From positions 5,292,501 to 5,356,500 of the forward strand of contig CP126191.1 of NCBI GenBank assembly GCA_030272155.1: a DNA stretch of 64,000 bases. Reading direction: 5' to 3'. The first letter of the stretch is position 1; each line of letters begins with the position of its first letter. Below, one piece after another: positions 34,966 to 46,132 of the stretch. Source of the DNA: Tetradesmus obliquus. Taxonomy: Eukaryota > Chlorophyta > Chlorophyceae > Sphaeropleales > Scenedesmaceae. The notes below the pieces were generated by a model that searched no databases, was not told the origin of the DNA, and saw only the letters and a program-made list of their open reading frames with translations. The position numbers were made by a program, and so were the translations under genes.

Positions 34966-35580
34966 TGTGGCCAGCACCTCCTACTCACCAACAGCAGCAG
35001 CTGCTGCTGCCGACACCGCCCAGTCCGCAGCCGCAGCAGGGCTCCAAGCGGAGGCCGCCCCGTCTGCCTGGTCCATTCAAGCGGCAGCAGCTTGAGGCAG
35101 CTGCAACTGCAGGCCAGCAGCCGGTACCTTCGCCTGCCGTCAGCTGCGAGGTCGAGTCCAAGTTCAGGCCAATGGTTCCTCAGGTAGCAGCCATACCAAT
35201 GGATGTTGCTGTACTTTGATAGCTGAACGAGTGACAGCTGGCCAGCTGGACACAGATTGCAAGCTGGCTGACAATGTTTTTGGTGGACAGACACCATGGT
35301 TTTGGTCGACTGTGTGTACCATGTTAAACCCTGCAGCTGTTCAAGTGCACTCCTCAGCTATTGAACCAGATGCCACACTTAGGACAGCGGCTGGTCATCA
35401 TTATCAAAGAACACATTCCAACAGCTGCTCATCACTGATCATTGAATGTTCTGCACAACCAATTGCGCTGCTGCCCTCTGCCGCCGCCAGGATGTCAGCA
35501 TCACACAGCATGCTGCCGCAGAGTTAAAGCAGCAGCAGCAGCAGCAGCCCCATCAGCAGCCTGCACAGCCGGCCCTTCAG

Positions 35581-35611
<31 letters not shown>

Positions 35612-36456
35612 CTGCACAGCCGGCCCCACAGCAGCAGCCTGCACAGCCATCCCCACAGCAGCAGCAGCAGCAGCAGCAGCCCACACAGCAGCAGCAGCAG
35701 CAGGTAGTGGTAGCAGGCCCAGCAACGCCTGCCAGTGCCGATGTGGGTGTGGGCCTGGGCCCTGCTGGGCTTGCCCTGGTGAAGCAGGAGCTGGCGGCCC
35801 TGCCCAGCCAGCAGCAGCTGCAGTACTGGCAGCTGGCAGATCAGCCCTTTGATGCAAAGCGGCTGCAGGAGCTGGTGACCAAGTACATGCTGCCAGGGCA
35901 AACAGAAATACACAGAACCAACCGCAGCGGCTGTCTACGGGCTGCTATGGTGCCGACGCAGGACGCCTTGCACCTGCGCTACCCAGTGCTGGCACCACGC
36001 CTGCATGGCTTGCTTGAACAGGCAAAGCAGGAGCACCAAGATGGCAGCAGCAGCAGCAATCCCAATGGCAGAGGCAAGCGCAGCGCAGCAAAGCAAGCAT
36101 GCTTTGCGGAGAGCCCAGCCTCTGTGGTGCTGCTGCGTGCGCTGCGCTGCCTGGTGCTGTGGGAGGCCGTGCAGGCCCGGCAGGCCACGCAGGCTGACAT
36201 GCCCACGCTGCTGCAGCGGCTGGCTGGAGTGGGTCAGGGTGCTGCAGCGGCAGCAAGCGCGGGTGATGCAGCTGCGGCTGACGTCATCGAGGTGGTCGAC
36301 TTGACGGCTGACTGCGAGCAGAGTGCAGCCGAGGCTGCGCAGCTGCAGGCGCTCCTGGCTGGCGAGATAGATGTGCTGTTGGTGAGGGAGCAGCAGGGCA
36401 CGCGGACGCGGGGCTCGCCTTCAGGTGTGAGGGTGAAGCCTGAGCGCGAGGGATAG
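34158..36456 (+). CDS. Pro/Gln/Trp repeat protein with SUMO-type motifs (5' end missing), at least 663 aa
   Basis: Two exons are supported: 34158-35183 and 35491-36456, joined in phase 0. The first begins after a ctgcacag acceptor with no in-frame ATG, so at least one upstream exon is missing. Exon 1 codes for low-complexity repeats built around LLWPPAPTPQQQQ. Exon 2 starts poly-Gln, then has a predicted helical region (LALVKQELAALPSQQQLQYW, FDAKRLQELVTKYMLPG, SVVLLRALRCLVLWEAVQAR). The end carries DVIEVVDLTADCE, a textbook SUMO-interacting motif, and two psi-K-x-E sites (VKQE and VKPE). This fits a nuclear regulator, by inference. No enzyme domain was recognised. Confidence 0.7.
34445..34985 (+). 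repeat. Coding minisatellite in the Pro/Gln repeat gene
   Basis: About six imperfect copies of a 70-100-bp unit coding for APQ-Q-LLWPPAPTPQQQQ-LWPA. Because the unit is built of CAG, ACC and CCA triplets, other frames also stay open (Ser/Thr/Ala-rich on plus, Ala/Val-rich on minus); the frame used by the flanking exon is the one given. Confidence 0.75.
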
Positions 36457-37492
36457 CGGTAGCCTGGCTATGCTGCGTGCGTGCTCAGCTTGCATTCGCA
36501 GCTGCCGGCCATGATTACAAATGGTCATCATCTGCACGGTGTGATAGGTTGGTGTTGTAACAGGTTGCCGGCCATGTACTAGGATGAGAGTTGCAGCCGG
36601 TGTCATTGCGTTTTCTCCCCGTTCTCCAACCTATGGGGTGTCCCAGGCATGTTTTGCCAGGCGTTCTGATAGCTTTCTGTGCACCTAGGTCAGTCAAGTT
36701 GGCAGCCAGGTTGGAGCCTAGTGCAAACAACGTTGAGTGAACTCGCGTCTGCTAGCAGCGCTGCTGAAATTGACGAGAGTTTATAGGGATTTTGAACACC
36801 ACACTGGTTCTGAGGTGTGCTGAACGGTGTGACCTCTAGGGCGGTACTACCCTAGTAGGGTATGCTCTTCAACAGGTACGTATACGTTATAAGCAGCACA
36901 GCAACTCTTCACACGTAGGCCGGACTGCATGTACATGCTGAAGCCGTGTAAACTTCGTCCATTTACATGCACAGAAGCTTGAATGGCTGCTTGAAGTGAA
37001 TGCAAGGAGTGTGAGCAGCAAATAAATGCCCCCGCTCCCAGCAATAATGCATCTCCATGCTGCGCAGCCAGAGTCCCAGCAACAAGCCATGCGCTGACAC
37101 ATGTCACTTTGGCGGGGGTCTTCTGGCTCAGCATTGCTTGAAGGTGCGCAGCTGTGCATGACCAGCGTGCTTCGGCATCCTGGCTTTGTCTAGAATTCGT
37201 CATTTTACATGTACACGGCTGCTGGCTCAAATATGGGCATCAACATCACAAAATCCACAAACTCAAACCAGCACGCGCAACACACAGCATGCCAGGTGCA
37301 CTGCAACAGCCGCAGCCCAAAAATGAGCAGTCACACGACCAGCAGCCAGCTAACTCCTCGGCAACGCTGCTCAAGCCGTGCAGGTCGTCAAAAAAAAAAC
37401 ACCTGCACCCACTGCAGGTCATACAAAAAGCCGCAAACCCCAGCAAATCACAAGAAGCCGTTGTACACCACCCATCTCCCCTAGCCTCCCCG
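36457..37492. other. 1.0-kb convergent spacer
   Basis: Between convergent 3' ends. It contains TGTAA for the left gene at 36556-36560 and for the right gene (minus strand) at 37205-37209, a 15-bp palindrome TACCCTAGTAGGGTA at 36848-36862, and copy B of the 63-bp repeat. No gene was found. Confidence 0.55.
37139..37201 (+). repeat. 63-bp dispersed repeat, copy B
   Basis: Perfect match to 24868-24930. This copy ends four bases before a minus-strand TGTAA box (37205-37209), near the 3' end of the SR-rich gene. As with copy A, it sits between convergent genes. Confidence 0.9.
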
Positions 37493-40400
37493 CTAGCTGG
37501 GCGGCTGCGCCTCCGGGTCCCCAAACCGCAGCAGGTGCTTCAGCAGCTTGTGCTCCGGCTTGGCCTGCTTGGTGTAGCACTCGGTGTTGTTCATCTGCAC
37601 CAGCAGGTCCCCAGGCAGGTTCTTCACCAGCCGCCGCAGGTCCCTGATGCTCTTGGGGCCCAGCTCCACGCCCTCATCCTGCCAGAACCACACCTCACTG
37701 AACTCGTCAAAGATAGGGAAGTCGTCGGGGCACACGAAGCCAGCGCCACTGCCACTGCCGCCGCGGGCACGGCCGGCTGCAGCGCCGTTTGCAGCGGCGC
37801 GCTGCTGCTGCTGCTCCTTGCTAGGGTTGGGCAGCAGCTGCAGCGCATCATCCATGCCCGGCTGCCAGCGGTCGCCAGCAGCCTCACCAGCTGCTGCTGC
37901 TGCTGCTGCTGCTGGCGCTGCAGCGCTGCCAGCGCCAAGCAGCCCCAGCCTGCCTTTCAGCCGGTGTGGCACTGCATCCAGCGCTGCTGCTCCTGGCCCT
38001 GCTGCTGCAGGTGCTGTTGCTGCTAATGCTGCAGGGCTTGCTGAGCCAGGCTTGTCCTGCCGCGAGCTCTTGTCCCTGCTCTTCTGGCTGCTGCCGGCCT
38101 CCTTGGCCGGCTTACTGCTGCCAGCATCCCGCTGCTTGCTGGCCTGCTGCTGCTGCTGCTCCCGTTCCCGCTGCCGTTGCCGCTCCTGCTCACGCTCCTC
38201 TGCTGTCAGCGGAGCAGCACGCAGGCTCGCCTGCCGCTGTGCAAGCACCGCACTGCCAAGATACGGCTCCGCTGCTGCTGCTGCCGGCTCCTGCTGGCGC
38301 AGCTTCTTCGCTGCGCGCTCGTCTGCTGCAACCTGCCCTGCAGCAGCAGCAGCACCATCCGCTGCTGCTGCTCCTGGCGCCACCACTGTGCTGCGCATGC
38401 GGGGCTTCTTGGCAGAGCCCCCATGCCATTCCTGCTCCTGCTGCTGCCCGCGCATCACATCACCCCTGCTGGACGGCCTGCTGCCGCCTGCTGGCACGTC
38501 AACCATCACATACTCGCCGCCGCTTGCACCAGCAACAGGCGACGCGCTGCGCTCGCCTGCCGGCACGCGCGCAGCGTCACTGAGCTGCTTGGCGAGCGGG
38601 CCAGACGCCGCCCTGTCTGACAGCCCTCCGGAGCCGCCGCCGTCAGACAGCCGCTGCGGCCCCACACCCAGCTTCTCCAGCCGCTTGCGCTCCTTGCGCG
38701 CCGAGTTGCGGCGCTGCCGCCCTGTCTTGGCCTTGTCACTGGAGCGCGCGCGCCGCTCCCGCGAAGGCGGCGGCGGCTGCAGCAAGGCCCCTGGCCCATG
38801 CGTGCCATGCGGCTCACCCCTATCATACCTGTCCAGCCTGTCTGGGCCCGGTCCTCCCAGCAGCGCCCTGCCAGGTGGCGGGATGCGGCCAGCCGTCACC
38901 TCACGAGTCAGCAAGCCGGGCGGCGGCGGCGGCCCACCGTAGCCGCCGCCGGAGCCGCGGGCGTCAGGCCCACCGTACGGCCTGCCTGGTGGGCCGCCGG
39001 GCGATGATCGGCGCGGCGGGCCTGGCAGCGGCATGTAGCGGCCTGGTGGGGAGTGGCCACGGCCGGGCGGTGGTGGGCCAAACCGTCCCATTGGGGGCCC
39101 GTCCCTGCAACGTGGCGTTGCAGGCGAGTGAGGGCATGAAGGAGTAAGTGGGCGTAGTCAGCATAACATGAACAAGCTCACATTGTGGCTACCGTGCCAA
39201 CAGCACAGCACACAAGCAACACTGCTCACAACACCACTAGTTCCAGATTTGAAGGCTAACTGCCACTGCACTATCCACCCATCCTGTTGCGTGTGACACC
39301 CATCCTGTCACACGCAATGAACGCACCAGCAAGGCACCACACCCCACGCTGCCCCCACTCACATCATGTGCATTGGCGGTGGCCCCCGGTCCCTGAAGCC
39401 CGGCGGAGGCGGCCCACCAAACGGCCCAGGGCCCCAGCCGGGCGGCCCAGGAGGCCAAAAGAACCTGTCCCGCGGGCCGTCAAAGGGCATGCCAGGGCCC
39501 AGCGGGGGGCCCCCCATCATGCGCCGGGGAGGGCCAGACAGCCCTGGGGAGCCGCGCCGCTGCCCGCGCAGGCCAGGCGAGCGCGAGCGGCCCCGCCTGG
39601 CGCTGCCCGGCGCACCGCCAGTGCCACGCCTGCTGGCAGCCGGGCCGCCGGCGCGGCCCCTGCTGCGGCTGCGGCTGCGCGCGCGGCCGCGGGCGCCTGC
39701 TGCTGCAGGGGCTGCAGCTACGGGGGCGCGGCGCGCGCGGCTGTTGCTGCGGCTGCGGCTGGTGGAGGTGCTGCGGTTGCGCCGCGCAGCGGGCGACCTG
39801 CTGCGGCTGCGGCTGCTGCTCCTGGCCCTAGGGGAGAGCGAGCGCGAGGTAGACCTTGAGCGGCGTGACCTTGGTGAGGGGCTGGAGCGGCGCGAGTAGG
39901 AGCGGCTGCAGCGCGGCAACAGACGCAGCAGCGGCAGCGGCAATCGGGCGTGCGCGGGTTGTTTAAGACGTACTGCAGCATGAAAAGCACAAACGGCCCT
40001 TGGCCCTGTGTGGCAAGGATGTGCATGCTGGCTATGGTGCAAGTTCAAGCATAATCCTATACTTGACAGCACGATGGCGCAGCACCTATGGTATCGGCAT
40101 GCATGAGCAGCATCTGCATGCACAAAGAGCAGAGCTGCCGGCGCGCCTCACCTGGAGACACTTCTGTCCCTGCTTCTGCTCCTATTGCTGACGCTGTCCC
40201 TGCCATAGTCATCGCTGCCAGTCCTGTGGCTGCACGCAAGAGCAGCAAGAACAGCAGCAGAGGAGCCTACTGATCAGTGCCGTGCCCACTGCAGGTGCTG
40301 CGGCTGCTGCGCGCACAGCAGCAGCCAGCAAAGCCGAGTACAGTGGGGCCGCTGAGCAGCTGCTGTCAGTGCCTTGTCAGCGGTGGGCTGTGCTGAGCTG

Positions 40401-41916
40401 CAGTGACCTGCTGCGGTGTTTCCTGGTGATTACGTTGCTGTGTGTGTTGCTGATCTGTCGCAGCTGTGTTGGGCAGCGAAGCTGTGGCCAGCTGCGCTGC
40501 ATGTCCTGCAAAGCACTGTGCGGGTTGAAGCTGTACCGGCTGCCACGCGCACACCAGTCAATGCGGCAGCAGCAGAGGCCTACCCTCCACAGCAGCGAAC
40601 ACAGGAGCAATGCTGCACAAGCCTGCTGCAACCACCACACACATGGCCGCTGAACCTTCATTGCTGGGATGTGCATCTGTGTGTTGCTGGTGTGCTGCTG
40701 TAAAGCTGGCTGCACTTCCTGCCTTGGCCGATCAAAGCTGCGCACGCAGCTGGTGCAGCGCCTCTGCTCTGACCGCAACTGCGCCCACACATGCTGGACG
40801 TGCGCATGCTGCAGCTGTGCATGCACGCTCTCACAGCAGCTGCTGACTGCTACCTGGTGGTGCACTTGAGGACTGCAACTGCTGCGCTGGAGTACTCTGT
40901 GCTGCAAGCTGCTCTGCCGTGGCTGCTACTGCTGCTGTTGCTGCTGCTGCTGTGAGCATGCTGTGGGCAAGCAAGTCTGCTGCAAGCAAGGGGGTGGGTA
41001 CTGCACTGCCTTGTTCAACTGCTTCATCTGCTGGCGTGACAATGCGCCCGAACTCGCACCGCAGCACCGCAACGTTGCCCTGCGGCTGACGCTGCCAGTG
41101 CTGGCAGTACTGCATCAGCAGCAGCACACAAGCTAGCTGGTAAAGCTGCCAGAGCTGCAACAGCCAGCTGCTCCTTGCCAGAAGCCAGAAGTCCCTGCAG
41201 CTGGGCCTTCCTGTGCACACCGCTAACCCTGCATGTCACCTACTTGGCCGTGCTGGCGTGAGCAGCTGCAGCCAACATGCAATGCCAGCAGCACACCCTG
41301 TCGGGTGCTGCACCTGCCTAGCACGGGTGCTGCAGCTGTTCTGCACAGAGGCAGGACTTCGTTGCCTGCAGTGACGCCTGCAGGTTGCCTGCAGGTAACC
41401 TTAACTGGCTGAAGTTCTGGTGCTGTTGGCTATGCTGGCTAAGCAGCATTGCAATAAGGTGGCTGCAAGCAAGCCTTGTCACAGGGCTTCACACTGCGCA
41501 GATGTCTAGCAGAATGCAAGGAGCTGCTTGCTGCGGACTGCAATTGCTGCTGCGAACAGGCTTGGCATCTGCTGCCGCTGCTGCTGTGTACCGTCGTACG
41601 GTATTGACAGTGACAGCAGCAGCGGTGCTGCTGCTGCTGCTCCTAGGTGTCACCCTGGTGCACCAGCTGCTGCTTTGCCTCCTGATGCTGCTGTCTGGCT
41701 GCATTTGAAGGCACCCAACGCCGGACCATACCTCTGCCTGCCTCTGTAATTGTCCCCATCATCACCGTCCAACTTGAGTCTTTCCTCAGAAACGTCTGCA
41801 AGGCACACGTGCATGGCAGCCGATCAGGCACCATCACAGCGTAGATCAAAGTCGCTGTGGAACAACAGCAGCGGGCCTGGCCTGCTCGACTCACCACTGC
41901 CACTGTACGCTGGCAT
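37493..41916 (-). CDS. SR-rich nuclear protein, possible splicing factor, 5 exons, 770 aa
   Basis: Exons, 5' to 3': 41916-41895, 41795-41732, 40223-40152, 39905-39363, 39104-37493; total length is a multiple of three with matching phases. The start exon is only 22 nt and the second intron is 1.5 kb. The N-terminus (SEERLKLDGDDGDNYRGRQR) leads into RS dipeptides (SRSRDRSVSSRSYSRR and similar, about 45-120). Next come a Gly/Pro/Arg region with PPGPPGWGPGPF and similar, a charged helix rich in Arg/Gln/Glu, and a distinct C-terminal domain of about 75 residues (PDDFPIFDEFSEVWFWQDEG, IRDLRRLVKNLPGDLLVQM) that I do not recognise. There is no RRM, so it is not a classical SR protein. The first two exons are less certain than the rest. 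Confidence 0.72.
39287..39317. other. Perfect 12-bp hairpin inside an SR-gene intron
   Basis: TTGCGTGTGACA (39287-39298) and TGTCACACGCAA (39306-39317) are exact inverse complements around a 7-nt loop. They lie about 45 nt inside the intron from the donor at 39362 of the SR-rich gene. Confidence 0.7.
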
Positions 41917-43974
41917 GACCCTTCGCTGCTGTCAAAGCTGGGCAAGCGCCCGATTGTGCCAAAGGACCTGCAGATAAGGAATACACGAGGCACTCTTTAG
42001 TTGATCGTGACAGCGACATTAAGACAGCGACATTAAAGCATACGCTAGTGTGCTGGAAGAACAGCACCCAGGAACAAGAGACGCACCCTTGATGAAGCTG
42101 CAGCCGTTCTTGACTGGACCTTGACGCAATGGATGTTGAGGAACTCCTATCACCCCAGTTCTTGACGCGTTGAGGTTGATCTGGTGATGGGTAGCGGAGA
42201 CTGCCGCTGCTATGCTTTCACTGCCAATCTCGTGTGCTGCAGCACAACCTTTCTTTTCATTCACTCACGGGTGTCAAGGTAGCGCTGCATGTGTCGTCAG
42301 GCATTGCAATCAGGCCAGACCTGAGCCCGCGTTTTTCAGGTACATAACCAGATGCCTGCTCCGCACCCTGGAGAAGGTGCGCTGTCACTGAGGAGATAGC
42401 TGGCATGACTGCAGAGTTGAGCACAGTTACAAGTACATGCTTGCTGAACTGTGCAACAGCCCAGCATGGCACCCAACATCTGGGCAGCCCACCTGACATG
42501 ATGCCGTGATGGGGTGCCAGCATGAAATACGCGAGATTGTCCTTGCAGGAAACACTAGGAAGTACACACACGGCAGGCAATGGTGTGGTGTGATGCACTG
42601 CTCAGGGTAAGAACGACGTCCTTGCATTCAGACTTGCTGTCAGTCCATTCAATGATTGTACTCAGGTTCACGGTGAACCGGTGCCGGTTCACCACCAACG
42701 TTGATGCACCTCCAAGCCTTGGAGGGACAACCCCTTGAAGAAACAACCAATCTATAACAGGCAAGTGCCCGGGCATGCAAACTGCTGCGGATCCCGCAAA
42801 GCAGGCATGCATGCCGGCAACCAACCATGACACCCTGCAAACCAAACATCCTGTTGTCTGCAATCATAGCACGTGACCAGGCTCGCATGCAATCAAGGGG
42901 CAGAACAGGGCCCACGAGCCCCTGAGGGCTTGACAGCTGCGTCATGCCGCAGCTCCACCAAAACCCATTGCAGACGGCCAAAGCAAGCACATGTCCCCTG
43001 TACACCGGTGTAGTGTTGCCTTGCAGGACGCAGCCGCACAAGCAGCTGTGTCGGCACATGCGGAGGGCACATTGCAGGAGGTATTCTCCGCTCTACAAAG
43101 AGTTCCAGCAGCTCCTGAGCACGGCGACAGGTTTGTCGGCAGCACCTTGGCTGCACCTAACACCCATGTACCGTACAGTCACATAACATACAGCCAAGCA
43201 TGTCAAGCTGTCACAGCAGCACGGCAAGCAGACTGTGATCCATGTAATGCCTCTGCAGTGTTTGCCCGCTGCGTCTGGTATGCTTCTCTGCATGCTGCAT
43301 CCGTTGTGCAGCAGCCAGCATGCTGGCGACAAAATTAAGCATGCGAAATGGTGAAGTGCATTGTGCCGTATCCGGGGAAGCGCTGCACAGACATCACTTG
43401 GCAGAGTATAGTGTGCATCCAACACTGGCTCACAACCTGCTGCACAAAGCAAAAATCCTGCAAACTGCAACATGCGACATTGGCTCAGAACATCACACTG
43501 TACAACCTGTGCTGGAGCGCAGGTTGACGGCAGGGCCTCAAAACGCAGCAGCCAAATGCAGTGCACAGCTTGCTGCTTATGCCGTCCAACAACAGGCACG
43601 GGTCGTTCAGTAATTCAAACGGTTCATGCGTTCTGATACCAGGTGGTGCAGAATGCATTTGTTGTCACCAGTTTGCCCCAGTCGGCACACACAGACCTAC
43701 ATAAGCACGCTCACACAAACCCAATGGAGCACACGCGCGGGCTCAGACCTGCGCATCAAACATGATGTCTCCAGCAGCCTCACTGAGGCGTGCGACTACA
43801 TTAGCATCTCAGCCATACCTACACGCTGTACACATGCACCATTCATATAGATGCCCTGCAGATAAGAACGCACCACTCACACCCACCCGTCATGCGTACC
43901 TCTGCATGGCTACAGCTCCATGCCCATGCTCTCAGCCAATACACCGCCACTTGTCTTGGTCTGCCACATCAGCT
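41917..43974. other. 2.1-kb spacer, no assigned gene
   Basis: Contains the SR-gene upstream region and the 3' side of the lipocalin-like gene. Some minus-strand stretches look exon-like (around 42077-42190, Ser/Arg-rich, and 42600-42730), but none can be joined into a gene with consistent phases. A pair of overlapping inverted repeats lies at 42665-42693. Confidence 0.4.
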
Positions 43975-45608
43975 TCACCGCCGCACGTAGACCTCCTGAA
44001 AGCGCGCGCTGCCCTTGCCATCCACTTGGGCCTCATGCAGCACCAGCAGCTCCTCAGGCTGCTGCTTGCCCCGCTGCGGCACCAGCTGCAGCGTGTCTGT
44101 GGCCTGCCCAGGCAGGCTGCCCTGCCACACCACGCGCAGCTGCATCACGTCCCCGCTGGCAGACACCAGCTGCCCAAGTTGCTTGCCTGCAGGGCAGAGC
44201 AATACAAACAGGTCAGCATAACATCGGCACAACCAGGCGCACCAGCGTATCGTCACTTTTGCAAGATGTTGTTGAGAAGGCCTTTGCTGCATGTTTACAT
44301 GAGAAGCATGAGCAAAACACCAGAGACTGCAGCACTGCCTGTCCCGGCACGCGAGAGCAGCCAGCCACTACGCCTGTAACACACATATGCAGCGAAGCAT
44401 ACGTGTACTTGCCTGAGCGCATGTCCCGCCTGCGCTGCGGGGCTGTGCGCAGCCCGTCAACTGGGAAGGCCTCAGTGGTGGACAGCCAGCTCAGCTTGCA
44501 CACCTGCATGTGTCAAGGGCAGGCAGCACAGCAGTAGGCACTGACCTCGGGCTGGCGCCAGCTTGCAGGAACGCCACAAGGCATGTCATACGTGATGCTG
44601 GGACGGCTGGCAGTGCACTCTTGGAGAGTGATTCCAAAGTGGACCGCGTATGCACCGAAAAATACGTGGAGCCTGTCTGCTGCCGCACCTGCTTCACGAC
44701 CAGCATGTCGCCGCTGAGGGTCACCTCCAGGCCTGCCATGAGCCGCGTGGCCTGGCGCAGCCAGCGCGGCACGCCAAACAGCTGGCAGAAGCCGTCCATA
44801 GGGTCACTGCGCTTGGCATCCTGCAAGCACCCAGCAGCAATTTGCAGCCTGTTAGCCACTGCAATTCCCATTTGTGCAGAGCTGATGCAGTCCTGCAAGC
44901 AGCTGGCAGTGATGCAAGGACCATGTGGCTGATGGTATGATTGTATCAGCGTGGACTGCGCCCAAGAGACACAGCACCTGTCGCATGGAACATTAATTGA
45001 TGGACCTTGAAACAGCTGAGACAGGTGGTGGTTTGTTCAGGGAATGGGCGCACTGCTCTGTGTGCATTGGCCACGGGCTGCTTTGCCTGACTGCAGCATA
45101 CTTGGTGCTGGTGCAGGCAGCCGGGTGCGCACCTTTATCCAGGTTCCACAGAAGGATTGTACAGTCTCCAGCTCAACGGTAGGCTTGGCGTGCTGCTCGT
45201 CTGCAAGCTGCAGCCCAGCAGGCCCCAGAGCAAGCACACCAGGGGTTGTGTGAGCATGGCTACATGTGGAGGACGCAGTGATAGGCTTATGAGGCTGCGT
45301 GCAATCGCCAGCAAACAGCAATAACTGCTTACGTCAGCCAAAGCTCTACTTTGCCTGGCCCATGCCACAAGGAGGAACTGGCACACACAATGCAGGTGAT
45401 ACTATGCCGCTGCATGAAGGCGCCCATGTACCTGTACTAGACCAGGCAGCGCTGCAACCATCCAGCTTCTGATAGGACCAAGTTTTGAGTAGAGAACACC
45501 CAGCCATGACAGGCCCACCGCAATCAAACTTGGCAGTAGCAGGCCCAAGGGGAGCAGAAGCCTTGCAGCAGCTGCTGATGTTGCTGATGGCGATGCAACT
45601 GCTGCCAT
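43975..45608 (-). CDS. Membrane-anchored lipocalin-like protein, 5 exons, 228 aa
   Basis: Exons, 5' to 3': 45608-45432, 45207-45133, 44820-44689, 44503-44413, 44186-43975; phases agree if the last intron uses a GC donor. The first exon has a Ser/Ala N-terminus and one TM or signal segment (LLLPLGLLLPSLIAVGLSWLGV). The rest resembles an algal lipocalin or fatty-acid-binding-like barrel: FCGTWIKDAKRSDPMDGFCQ, FGVPRWLRQATRLMAGLEV, MLVVKQVCKLSWLSTTEAF and short beta strands to the end. GTW near the barrel start is the usual lipocalin mark. The ligand is unknown. The start ATG at 45608 has A at -3 and G at +4. Confidence 0.72.
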
Positions 45609-46132
45609 CCTTGTGCTAGCCTTGGATGGTTGAGCTGATATACCACAATAGTCCGCAGGCATGCTTTGGATTGTCGATTCAGTGCTTGAGCGTCCACGTG
45701 CTTTCTTCGTTTGGTGCAGTACTGCTGCAGCAGCAGCAGCACTCACCACCAGACGCGGCAAGCCACCTAAGCGTGGCATCACTGCAAGTGAAGGGCCTGC
45801 CCTCATAGCGAGTTTAGCATGCTGGCCTCGGTTTGCATCACTTGCACATTCCTAGATGAGACGAGGCCCGAGCTACGCTGCAACGCCCGCAATCCGACAC
45901 ACGTCACGCCGTGGCAAGTTCACCAAAGGCCTTGCACTGTGTTCACAATCCAACAAGACGCGTGTGCGAGCTGCTCTCGTACTACACCGGTGAAGCCGTA
46001 CCATCCAAGAAACCTTCACAAGTGAACCTCCATGTTGACCTTCTCTTGACTGAGAGCATCACTACAACTGCTCAAGGCAGCAACCAGAGAACCAGCACAG
46101 CTCCCAACCTGACAGCTGGTGTTCTTTCTACC
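45609..46132. other. Spacer between the lipocalin-like and OSCP1 genes
   Basis: 524 bp: upstream region of the lipocalin-like gene and 3' region of OSCP1. An ORF continues upstream of 45608 in another frame with an ATG at 45806, but it has no homology I can see. Confidence 0.45.

Noticed and set aside
34120-34977. 285-aa minus-strand Ala/Val/Glu-rich ORF
   Set aside because: It mirrors the Pro/Gln coding minisatellite; there is no start context or conserved motif.
37584-38942. 452-aa plus-strand ORF, Ser/Ala/Arg-rich
   Set aside because: It is the exact antisense of the last exon of the SR-rich gene; GC-rich low-complexity DNA leaves the opposite strand open.
42077-42190. Ser/Arg-rich minus-strand segment that could be an SR-gene exon
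   Set aside because: It can be chained in phase with frames at 41896-41970 and 41732-41795, but that chain then fails to enter the SR exons in frame; the 22-nt start exon does.
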